This document shows positions 9,207 to 16,731 of a stretch of 64,000 bases of DNA, one piece after another; position 1 is the first letter of the stretch, and every line of letters starts with the position of its first letter. Location: positions 1 to 64,000 of the forward strand of contig NZ_JAALCR010000008.1 in assembly GCF_011065895.1 (NCBI RefSeq). The letters run 5' to 3'. Made by a program: the position numbers and the translations under genes. The stretch comes from Paludisphaera rhizosphaerae (lineage in GTDB: Bacteria > Planctomycetota > Planctomycetia > Isosphaerales > Isosphaeraceae). The notes under the pieces were generated by a model. The model saw only the letters and a list, made by a program, of their open reading frames with translations, searched no databases and was not told the DNA's origin.

Positions 9207-9278
9207 GGCTTAACCCCTTGATCCAAGATCCTTTAAGACGAGGGCCCTACCCCAGTATAGGGCCCAATTCACCGTCTC

Positions 9279-9542
9279 TCAATTGGCGTTCGCCCCGATC
9301 CACTTCGTGACGGTCGAGCTACGCCAGCGGATGATCTTCGACCTCCGGAAATCCGGCGGGGGAACTTCACCGGCGGCCCTCATCCGTTCAACACTCCGGG
9401 TCGAGCATCCAAGCACTTGGGCGATGTCGCTCATCGAGAGCATGGGCTCGACACCGGCGACGGGCGAGCGAAGATCGCGGCTGGGGTTATCACAATGCAT
9501 GTCGTGGAGTCCTAAGGGTAACGCCGGCCGGTAGTCGGCCAT
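9279..9542 (-). CDS. HTH DNA-binding protein, AlpA/excisionase-like
   Basis: An 87-residue protein whose C-terminal half is a MerR-type helix-turn-helix of the HTH_17/AlpA kind (LSMSDIAQVLGCSTRSVERM, then a PPPDFRR wing and WI near the end). Proteins like this next to an integrase commonly act as excisionase or as transcriptional activator of the integrase. ATG 9542 is preceded by AAAGGAG at a somewhat long spacing; ATG 9500 is an alternative, and the open frame extends to 9686. It lies about 70 bases upstream of the integrase start in the same direction, so the two are probably cotranscribed. Confidence 0.72.
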   Translation of the reverse strand: MADYRPALPLGLHDMHCDNPSRDLRSPVAGVEPMLSMSDIAQVLGCSTRSVERMRAAGEVPPPDFRRSKIIRWRSSTVTKWIGANAN

Positions 9543-9746
9543 TGGCGGCACTACTCCTTTTAGGACGCCCGGTCTCGGGACAAGTCGAGCGAACGGAGAC
9601 GACGCAGGGGGTGAGGACTTTTCGCCCGTGCTCTTCTCGGTCAACCTCCCCGCGTCGACTCCCCAGGGCTTCGATCCACGGTTCACACTTACGCACTCGA
9701 CTACACAAGGAACGAAGAACGCGGCGACAACTTCCGCCTGCCCGAC

Positions 9747-9935
9747 TCACCCTGTACGAGAGGGATTAAGATGGTCGAAGCCCCAGAAGATTTCGAGTTC
9801 GCCGGGGAGGCCGCACCAGTCGGGATCGGCCCAAACGCCATCGGCCAGGTAAGCCCCCACGCCCTCCCAGTGCTCGCCCATGACTCGTCCGGGGTTCTTC
9901 CGGCGAATCTTCCTGTAGGCTTCGCGGTAGTTCAT
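9747..9935 (-). CDS. Small hypothetical protein coupled to the polymerase-like gene
   Basis: A 62-residue protein beginning MNYREAYRKIRRKNPGRVMG and rich in Trp and Gly later (EHWEGVGAYL, EIFWGFDHL). I do not recognise it. ATG 9935 has AGGTGA about six bases upstream, and that site overlaps the stop codon of the preceding gene (9941-9943), so translation is probably coupled. A GTG at 9944 is the other possible start. Its tight linkage to the polymerase-like gene suggests an accessory role, which is inference only. Confidence 0.55.
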   Translation of the reverse strand: MNYREAYRKIRRKNPGRVMGEHWEGVGAYLADGVWADPDWCGLPGELEIFWGFDHLNPSRTG

Positions 9936-9940
9936 CTTGC

Positions 9941-11260
9941 TCACCTTTCTTCGCCGTCGACCCGGAAGCGGGGTCGCAGCGGCAATCCCTGGAACGACTC
10001 ACTCAACACGCGGTACACGGTCTCCAGGTGGACTTGCGTCGTCATGATCGAGTCGTGGACGGTGACCACGGGGATGTCCGGATGCTCGACCCTGAGGCGT
10101 TCCACGGCCTTCCTGAGCACGACGTCCGACTCCTGCCACTGCATCTCCCGACTCACCCACTTGTAGCCATGCAGGCGGACGAGCTTGGCGAGGACCCTGG
10201 CCGCCTTCGGGTAGACTCCCCTGAACTTGGCCAGCTTTCCCGAGTAGACGGCCCGGAAGAATTCGACCTTCGCGTCCCCCCGCTCAGCGATCGAGAACGC
10301 ACGCTGAAAATCGTCGTAAACCCTTGCCTGACCTACGGCTGCAATGTACTTGTCGGAAGAACCCAGATCATATGGGGAGCGAAGGGAGCGGAAGGAGGAG
10401 TTCTCACAGGGATGGTGACGAGAGGACTGGTATCTGTGACTGGGAGATGAGTGGAGTGAGCAGGAATCCAGGTAAGCGTTGGCGTTCATCAGGAGTATGC
10501 CCAGGAACAGCGTCTGACTTTCCTGGATGTCGATCTCGAACAGCCGTTCGCCGTTGATCGTCAGGTGCTTCTGGCGGACTTCCTTACATAGCCTCGTGAA
10601 GTTGGTGTGGAACCGACCGTACTTGCACCAGGTCGCCCGCACGACCCCTTGATCGAGCCAGCCCACCTGCTGCTCGGCGAGTTCCCGCTTGTCGGGCTTC
10701 ATCCCGGCCAGCGTCTCTTCCAGGCCGGTCTTGTCGACCTTGACCTTCTTCGCCCACGCCCGCAGGTAGTTCCCCAGGTCGCCGAGGTCGGGGGCCGACA
10801 GCAGTTCCTTCCAGGCGTTGAAGCGGTTGAGATACCACTGGTCGTCTCCAGACCACCTGACGAACTTGCGATCGCGGAGGACATAGCCGAGCCTGAACTT
10901 GAAGGACTCGACCTTGGGCTTGTATCGCTCGATACAGTCGACGAGTCCGGCTTCCACGCACATCTTGCGGATTCTGGCCACGCCGTCGCCCATCACCTTC
11001 GCCAGGAGCTTGGCGTTCAGCGGACAGTATTCGTGGCGTTCATACCGACCAACGACGTGGTTGAAGTAGATGCAGTTGATCAGCCAGCGGGCCGCCGACT
11101 CGTCCTTCGGGCCGATCCCGTAGTCCGCGAAGTCGAAGTCGGCGGGCGTATAGAGGTAAGGGGCCCGCTTCTTCTTCCGCTTGGGCTTCGCCTTCTGCTT
11201 CGTCGTAAGCGTAGGCATCCGGGCGGGGGCGTCGACGGACCAATCGATTTCGCAAGGCAT
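9941..11260 (-). CDS. Family-A polymerase-like palm protein
   Basis: A 439-residue protein of a mobile-element family I do not know by name. The C-terminal half carries the three polymerase motifs of the PolA / single-subunit RNA polymerase group. Motif A is FEIDIQESQ (Asp244). Motif B has the R-x3-K-x3-F-x3-Y spacing (Arg327, Lys331, Phe335, Tyr339 in ERGDAKVEFFRAVYSG). Motif C is TVHDSIMTT (His402-Asp403). A GRFHTNFTRL segment precedes motif A. The N-terminal region has a Lys-rich stretch (KAKPKRKKKR) and a winged-helix-like part at about 80-130. No 3'-5' exonuclease domain is visible. ATG 11260 fits the AAAGG site eight bases upstream; ATG 11266 and GTG 11269 are alternatives. Likely a replication or priming protein of the element. 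Confidence 0.6.
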   Translation of the reverse strand: MPCEIDWSVDAPARMPTLTTKQKAKPKRKKKRAPYLYTPADFDFADYGIGPKDESAARWLINCIYFNHVVGRYERHEYCPLNAKLLAKVMGDGVARIRKMCVEAGLVDCIERYKPKVESFKFRLGYVLRDRKFVRWSGDDQWYLNRFNAWKELLSAPDLGDLGNYLRAWAKKVKVDKTGLEETLAGMKPDKRELAEQQVGWLDQGVVRATWCKYGRFHTNFTRLCKEVRQKHLTINGERLFEIDIQESQTLFLGILLMNANAYLDSCSLHSSPSHRYQSSRHHPCENSSFRSLRSPYDLGSSDKYIAAVGQARVYDDFQRAFSIAERGDAKVEFFRAVYSGKLAKFRGVYPKAARVLAKLVRLHGYKWVSREMQWQESDVVLRKAVERLRVEHPDIPVVTVHDSIMTTQVHLETVYRVLSESFQGLPLRPRFRVDGEER

Positions 11261-11290
11261 GGTCATCACCTTTCTTCTGGTGGGGTTACC

Positions 11291-11464
11291 TTATCGCGGG
11301 GTGCGGTCGCCTTCCTCGCGGAAGATGTTCATCGAGCGAGGGGCTTTGACGGTGATCACGGCAGAACGCTTGTCTCGCCGGATGCGATCCAGGCGGACGA
11401 CGACTTCACCCTCCTGCGTCTGAATCACGATCGCCTCGTCCAGCGACCTAATGAGTGCAAGCAT
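11291..11464 (-). CDS. CsrA-like carbon storage regulator
   Basis: A 57-residue protein matching the CsrA layout: MLALIRSLDEAIVI at the N-terminus (CsrA: MLVLxRKxGExIxI), central VVVRLDRI, then ITVKAPRSMNIFREE, which matches the CsrA APxxVxVxREE end. CsrA dimers bind GGA motifs in mRNA leaders and alter translation. ATG 11464 has AGGAG seven bases upstream. The same frame is open upstream to a second good start (ATG 11590 with AAGGGGGG), which would give a 99-residue form. It lies about 30 bases upstream of the polymerase-like gene in the same direction. Confidence 0.68.
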   Translation of the reverse strand: MLALIRSLDEAIVIQTQEGEVVVRLDRIRRDKRSAVITVKAPRSMNIFREEGDRTPR

Positions 11465-11590
11465 TCTTTCGCTCCTCTGTTGGGCCGACCAACTTACGCC
11501 GGCTCGGTCGACCTTGAACTCGTTGACGAACTCGCGAAGGCTGACGAGCATTGCGAGGTTGATCAAACTGACGGGCACGGCGATGTCCAT

Positions 11591-12035
11591 GGCGACCCCC
11601 CTTTCGTCAGGGCTCGCCAGGGAATACACCCGATGCAACGCCCGCTCTTCTTCTAGGACGCCACCCACGAAATCAAACGATGGGAACGCGTGGGGCGGGA
11701 TGAAGTCCTGCAGGTTGGCCTTTGAGGCTCAACACGGCCAGCTCGACCAGGTCGACGAGGATCAGGAACGCTTAAGCGTTCTGCACACACTTAGGGGAGG
11801 GGGGGCCGTCGTCGAGCGATACCCGATCGTCGACATAGGGTCTCTAGGCAGGAAGCGAAGCCTGGTGCCCGAAGGGAGGGGGGTTTTTATGTTCGGACGG
11901 TGATCGTGGGAGATCGATCAAGAAGCCGACCAGGTGCGTTTAAATCCCGTGGGACATTTCCGAAAGGTCGCCTCGGGCGATTTGGGCGATTTGCCCGTTC
12001 AGCCATAGCTCAGCACAACGTGAGCAATCCACTCG
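11591..12035. other. Intergenic region between hsdR and the CsrA-like gene
   Basis: I see no supported gene in these 445 bases. There is a 9-bp tandem duplication GGGCGATTT at 11975-11983 and 11984-11992. The promoter for the CsrA-polymerase-small-ORF group probably lies here, but no clear -35/-10 pair stands out. Confidence 0.4.
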
Positions 12036-14771
12036 TCAGGTCGTAGAAGTGCCCGGTGGGCTCACAGTTTGGCCTGGGACGGGCGGGTGGTACGTCGACT
12101 GGAAGATCATGTCGGACAACCACTTCTTGAACGTCGGGTTGTCGCTGAACTGCTTGAAGAGTTCGGTATGATCGGAGATGAGTTCGAGCATGATCCGCTG
12201 GAGGGCGTTGTCGTGCTCGATCCGGGCGTTCTGCTTGTCCGAGTTCTTGATCGCGTTCTGGTAAGCCTTGTCAGCGGCGACCTTGGCGGGAATCTCCTCC
12301 GCGACTAGCTTGCGGATCTTGTCGCCGTCCTTCCATTCGACGTTGCCAAACTGGTCGTTGAACGCCCGGACGATCTGGCTCAACCGCTCCAGCTCGGGTT
12401 CTGGCCGACGACCTCCTGAGGCGTTGGGGACAGGATTGATCTCGGCGTCTTGATCGGGGAGTGCGATCGCCATTTGGGCCCGCACCTCGACCCGGTAGCT
12501 GTCCATGTCGATCGTTTCGAGGATCCCCTTCGACAGGTCTTCCTCCTTCGGGGCGGGAAGTCGGGGGGTGAGGAAGTTCAAATAGATCGAGAGGCGTTCC
12601 CAGTCGACGTTCGCGTACGGGAGAACCGAGGAGAGGAAGCTGTAAGTGCGGACGAACGCCTTCGCCTTCCCCTTGAATGCAACCTGGCCGTCTTCATCGA
12701 GTTCTGAGTTGTAGACCGCCACCCCAGCATCGAGGATGGGGTCGAGCTTGTCTCGGTCGGCCCCCTTGAGGTAGAGGTCCGCCAGCGTCGCGACGTCGGC
12801 CGGGTCGTATACCTGGTAACCGTCCAGGTCGGCCTTCAGGTCGTGGAGACGATTCGGGTCGGTGGCTTCGCTGAGGATCGTCGTCCGGTAGTAGTCGGCG
12901 AACGCGGCCTGGATCGTGTCGACGTCGTTCATGAAGTCCAGGACGAACGAGTCGTGCTTCTGGGGGTGGGCCCGGTTCAGCCGTGAAAGCGTCTGCACAG
13001 CCTTGATGCTCGCGAGGACCTTGTCCACGTACATCGTGTGGAGCAGGGGCTCATCGTAGCCCGTCTGGAACTTGTCGGCGACGATCAGGAATCGATACGG
13101 GTCCTGGCGGAACGTCTCGGGGATCTGGGTGCTCGGGAACCCGTTCATCGAGGCCTCGGTCAGCTTTTGGCCGTCGACCTCGTGCTCTCCCGAGAACGCG
13201 ACGATCGCCCGGTGTGGACTCCGACGTTCCAGGAGGTAGGCGTCGAAGGCCCGCTTGTACTGGATGGCCCGAGCGATCCCGCTGGTGACCACCATGGCCC
13301 GGGCCTTTCCGCCGATCTTCTGCTTGGCGAGCACCTGGTCGTGGAAGTGGTCGACCATGATCTCGGCCTTCTGCCGGATCGCGTGGTCGTGGGACTCGAC
13401 GTACTTCCGCAGTTTCCTCTGGGCCTTCTTGACGTCAAACTCCGGGTCGTCCTCGACCTTCTTCATCAGCCGGTAGTAGCTCGCGACCGGCGTGTAGGAT
13501 TTGAGCACGTCGAGGATGAACTTCTCCTCGATCGCCTGCTTCATCGTGTAGGCGTGGAAGGGGCGGAACGACCCGTCGGGCTGGGGGACGCCGAAGATTT
13601 CCAGCGTCTTGTTCTTCGGGGTGGCCGTAAAGGCGAAGTAGCTGGCGTTCTTGAGCTTCTTCCGCGACTCCATCGCCCGAATGATGCGGTCTTCGTCGGA
13701 CTCGTCTTCGGGGACGCCGTGCTCGCCGAGGGCGACGTGCATCGCCGACGTGGTCCGGCCCCCTTGGCTGGAGTGGGCCTCGTCGATGATGATCGCGAAT
13801 CGCCGGTCCCGGTGGTCGTCGCCGATCTCCTGGATGATGAACGGGAACTTCTGGATCGTCGAGATGATGATCTTCTTGCCTTGCTCGATGAACCCCCGGA
13901 GTTGTCCCGACCCCTGGGTGACGGCACCGACGATCGCCGAGACCTGGGCGAACCGCTTGATGTTGTCCCTGATCTGCTTGTCCAGGACCGTTCGATCGGT
14001 CACGACGATGATCGAATCGAAGACCGGCTTACCCCCCTGCGTCAATTCCACGAGTTGGTGGGCAAGCCAGGTGATCGAGTTGCTTTTCCCGGATCCCGCC
14101 GAGTGCTGGATCAGGTAACTGCAGCCCGCCCCGTTGGTGCCGGCGTCCGTCAGGATCCTCCGAACCACGTCGAGCTGATGATACCTGGGGAAGACGGGCG
14201 TCCGTCGCGTCCTCCCGTGGGAGTCCTTCGTCTCGACGACCTGGGCATAGTTCTCTAGGACGTCCGCCAGGCTCGGCTTGGTCAGCACCTCTCTCCAGAG
14301 GTAGTCGGTCTTGATGCCGTTCGGGTTGGGAGGGTTGCCCGCACCGTGGTTCCATCCCCGGTTGAACGGCAGGAACCAACTGTCCTTGCCGGTCAGTTGC
14401 GAGCACATCCAGACTTCGGACTCGTCCACGGCGAAATGGACGGCACACCGGCCGGCGAGGAAGATCAGCTCTTTGGGATCCCGGTCCCGTTGGTACTGCT
14501 TGATCGCGTCGGCACTGGTCTGCTTCGTGAGCGAGTTCTTGAGTTCAAACGTCGCGAAGGGGAGCCCGTTAAGGAAGATGGCAACGTCCAGCGACAGCTT
14601 CGTCTCGTCCTTGCTGAACCGGAGTTGGCGGCTGACGCTGAAGCGGTTGGCGGCGTGGAGTTCGGCGGCCTTCTGATTCCCAGGCGTCGGAATCCCATAG
14701 TAGAGGTCCACGGAGACCGGCCCGTGCTTGATCCCCTTGCGGAGGACGTCGACGACGCCCCGCTTGGTCAC
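12036..14771 (-). CDS. hsdR: Type I restriction enzyme subunit R (HsdR), frame after an internal stop
   Basis: 911 codons of a HsdR-family motor and nuclease subunit. The PD-(D/E)xK nuclease is visible as LDVAIFLNGLPFATFELK. The helicase has Walker A HSAGSGKSNS, DEAH IIDEAHSSQGG, the SAT-like motif AFTATP and motif VI SRLNRAHPQKH. The usual HsdR N-terminus is encoded just upstream in the same frame (14805-15014) but is cut off by TGA at 14805-14807, so only restart at GTG 14771 would make this product. The start region then lacks about 80 residues but keeps the nuclease motif. The subunit may be inactive or reduced. Confidence 0.85.
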   Translation of the reverse strand: MTKRGVVDVLRKGIKHGPVSVDLYYGIPTPGNQKAAELHAANRFSVSRQLRFSKDETKLSLDVAIFLNGLPFATFELKNSLTKQTSADAIKQYQRDRDPKELIFLAGRCAVHFAVDESEVWMCSQLTGKDSWFLPFNRGWNHGAGNPPNPNGIKTDYLWREVLTKPSLADVLENYAQVVETKDSHGRTRRTPVFPRYHQLDVVRRILTDAGTNGAGCSYLIQHSAGSGKSNSITWLAHQLVELTQGGKPVFDSIIVVTDRTVLDKQIRDNIKRFAQVSAIVGAVTQGSGQLRGFIEQGKKIIISTIQKFPFIIQEIGDDHRDRRFAIIIDEAHSSQGGRTTSAMHVALGEHGVPEDESDEDRIIRAMESRKKLKNASYFAFTATPKNKTLEIFGVPQPDGSFRPFHAYTMKQAIEEKFILDVLKSYTPVASYYRLMKKVEDDPEFDVKKAQRKLRKYVESHDHAIRQKAEIMVDHFHDQVLAKQKIGGKARAMVVTSGIARAIQYKRAFDAYLLERRSPHRAIVAFSGEHEVDGQKLTEASMNGFPSTQIPETFRQDPYRFLIVADKFQTGYDEPLLHTMYVDKVLASIKAVQTLSRLNRAHPQKHDSFVLDFMNDVDTIQAAFADYYRTTILSEATDPNRLHDLKADLDGYQVYDPADVATLADLYLKGADRDKLDPILDAGVAVYNSELDEDGQVAFKGKAKAFVRTYSFLSSVLPYANVDWERLSIYLNFLTPRLPAPKEEDLSKGILETIDMDSYRVEVRAQMAIALPDQDAEINPVPNASGGRRPEPELERLSQIVRAFNDQFGNVEWKDGDKIRKLVAEEIPAKVAADKAYQNAIKNSDKQNARIEHDNALQRIMLELISDHTELFKQFSDNPTFKKWLSDMIFQSTYHPPVPGQTVSPPGTSTT

Positions 14772-14804
14772 TTCCCCCTGGATCCGATGCAGGAATTGCT
14801 GGCG

Positions 14805-15014
14805 TCACGGCCCCGGATCTCCCAGGTTCAACGCCCCGACCACGTCCGGCTGGGTGGCCTGGAGGAAGGCGAAGAGGTGAGACAGGTCGACGGCGTGGTC
14901 GCGGTCGTAATCCTCGGGAAAGCCTGGCAGGTAACCCGCTTCCTGCACAAGCGATTGAACGACGAGTGACTCAAGGCCCTTTTCAGACGTGTCCGTCGGC
15001 ATCGAGGGGTCCAT
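14805..15014 (-). pseudogene. hsdR: N-terminal fragment of hsdR ending at an in-frame TGA
   Basis: 69 residues including TDTSEKGLESLVVQSLVQEA and DYDRDHAVDLSHLFAFL, the standard HsdR opening. The frame continues beyond the TGA as RQQFLHRIQGEVTKRG into the main hsdR frame with no frameshift, so a single nonsense change (for example CGA to TGA) explains the break. It overlaps the 3' end of darG by about 30 bases. The start is ATG 15014 or 15002. Confidence 0.8.
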
Positions 15015-16047
15015 CGATCCAGCCCGACCGACGAAGCCGGTCCCACGCCGCCTGGATCTGGTGGGGGGTGAACATCGTCTTGCGGGCGTTCCAGTCGTGG
15101 ACCTTCCGGACGGCCTCGGCGACCGTCTTCGCTCCCTGACGATCGGCCACCCAATGCACGGTGGCCAGCAGCTCCATGCCGTAAGGGGACTCGAACCCCT
15201 CGATCAGACCACTGACCTTGTCGAACCGCTCCAGCGTATCGGGGTGACTGTGGAGGAATTCAATCCCCTCCTCGGCGGCCCCATCGGCCAGTTCGATGGG
15301 CTTCCTCGGGTCGTCCCCACCTTCACCATACCCATGGATGTAGTGGCTTTCCATGGTCTTCAGGACGTGGCGGAGATTCTCGGCATACGGGCCGTAGCCC
15401 GCCTGCCTATAGTCGAGCTTCAGCGGCTCGCCGGCCACCTGGAGGAAGTACATCATTTTGTGGATCTCCAGGAGGGAGACCCCGACGTCCATCACCCCGG
15501 AAAGGTAGTTCCGCATCAATCCCAGGACCGCCGCCCGGCCGGACGTCAGCTTGGGACGCTTCGTCCGGTTGACCATCTCCCGGGCCGGGGGGGCGTTGCC
15601 GGGCTCGAACAGGTAGGCGTCGACCTCGGGGACGGCTGACAGAGCATGCTCGATCAGGGGACGCACCTCGGCCCAGTCCAGGCCGCCCAGGCCGCAGCCC
15701 AGGGGAGGGATGGCGATCGACTTGATCCCCTGCTCCCGGATGACGCGGACCAGATCGACCAGGCCGGCTTCAACGTCCTCGACCCGGCTGTCGGCCTTCC
15801 AGTGCCGCTTGGTGGGGAAGTTGATGATCCAGCGAGGTTGTTCAAGCGTGGCACGATCGAAGACGAACATTCGACCAGGGATGACGTCGCCGGCCTTGGC
15901 GGCTTTGCGGTAGGCCTCGTAGTTGTCCTCAAACGCACGGCGAAACTGTAGTGCGATCCCCCGACCCATCACACCCATGCAATTCACGGTGTTGACGAGG
16001 GCGTCCGCTTCGTGCTTCAGGATGTCGCCGTGGGCCAGATGGATCAT
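14983..16047 (-). CDS. darG: DarG antitoxin: macrodomain DNA ADP-ribosyl glycohydrolase
   Basis: A 354-residue two-part antitoxin. Residues 1-155 are a macrodomain (NTVNCMGVMGRGIALQF, then IPPLGCGLGGLDW). FPTKRHWK places Lys80 at the position of the lysine reported as catalytic in DarG. The macrodomain removes ADP-ribose from thymidine in DNA. The C-terminal half (GLMRNYLSGVMDVGVSLLEIHKMMYFLQ and later helices) corresponds to the DarT-binding domain, which resembles the YwqK/toxin-neutralising region of this family. It starts at ATG 16047, 30 bases after the darT stop. It lies inside the type I restriction operon. Confidence 0.92.
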   Translation of the reverse strand: MIHLAHGDILKHEADALVNTVNCMGVMGRGIALQFRRAFEDNYEAYRKAAKAGDVIPGRMFVFDRATLEQPRWIINFPTKRHWKADSRVEDVEAGLVDLVRVIREQGIKSIAIPPLGCGLGGLDWAEVRPLIEHALSAVPEVDAYLFEPGNAPPAREMVNRTKRPKLTSGRAAVLGLMRNYLSGVMDVGVSLLEIHKMMYFLQVAGEPLKLDYRQAGYGPYAENLRHVLKTMESHYIHGYGEGGDDPRKPIELADGAAEEGIEFLHSHPDTLERFDKVSGLIEGFESPYGMELLATVHWVADRQGAKTVAEAVRKVHDWNARKTMFTPHQIQAAWDRLRRSGWIDGPLDADGHV

Positions 16048-16077
16048 GTCAGTGTCTTCCCCAAGTTGACCATTTGA

Positions 16078-16728
16078 TCAATAGTACCATCTGGACTGAA
16101 CTTCGACATCCGGCCGGTGATCGGCTTTCGCCACGATCTCACGTACCCTCGCGGCGAGCTTCTCATCCAGAACGCCGATCGTCCGGACCAGCGACCAGGG
16201 GAACGACCCAAAGACCAGGAATTCGGACTGCTTGGCTTCTTTGACTTCAGGCTCACGCCAGTCGTCGCTGGCGATGTACTCCCAGTTCAGTTGGCTGAGA
16301 TCGGCCAGGTCGTTGAACGACTGATAGAGCTGGCCCCCCGCGTTGCCGTTGGTGAACGACCAGGCTCGCCGCTGACCTTCAGCCCACGCGACCACCTCGT
16401 GTAGATCGGCGACCAGGTGCAGGATCGGTCGCTGGCCATCTCGGTACGTGATGTCCGGGTGGTTCTTCATGCTCAGAAGGTAGAGCATGACCGACCGGGG
16501 GCAGAAGTAGAACGGCACGTACTCCCCGACCTTCGTTCCCGGATGGCAGTGGACGACCTGCTGTTCAAGCCTCCGCTTCTTGATCTTCGCCATCCCGATC
16601 GGCTTCTCCGGCCCACCCCGGGCGAAGATCTCCGCATCCGACCACAGGCAGCCCTCAGAGATGATCCGCTCCAGGTGCTTGCCGTGAGTGATGTGGAAGA
16701 TCTGTAGCCGGCGGGGAGGAGGACTCAT
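16078..16728 (-). CDS. darT: DarT toxin: DNA thymidine ADP-ribosyltransferase
   Basis: A 216-residue DarT/DUF4433 protein that transfers ADP-ribose from NAD+ to thymidine in single-stranded DNA and blocks replication. The visible signature residues are His12 (IFHITHGKHLE), the KKRRLEQ segment with the conserved Arg near 52, YVPFYFCPRSVMLY, and catalytic Glu169 in QSEFLVF. The length is typical. It starts just three bases after the hsdS stop region, so it belongs to the hsdM-hsdS-darT-darG-hsdR transcription unit. It is neutralised by DarG, encoded immediately downstream. Confidence 0.92.
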   Translation of the reverse strand: MSPPPRRLQIFHITHGKHLERIISEGCLWSDAEIFARGGPEKPIGMAKIKKRRLEQQVVHCHPGTKVGEYVPFYFCPRSVMLYLLSMKNHPDITYRDGQRPILHLVADLHEVVAWAEGQRRAWSFTNGNAGGQLYQSFNDLADLSQLNWEYIASDDWREPEVKEAKQSEFLVFGSFPWSLVRTIGVLDEKLAARVREIVAKADHRPDVEVQSRWYY

Positions 16729-16731
16729 GGG

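Noticed and set aside
11451..11903. 150-codon plus-strand frame over the CsrA-like gene
   Set aside because: The Ser/Arg-rich sequence has no domain, while the minus strand has a CsrA match and good ribosome sites.
13038..14258. 406-codon frame antisense to hsdR
   Set aside because: Mirror composition and no family features; hsdR motifs are intact on the other strand.
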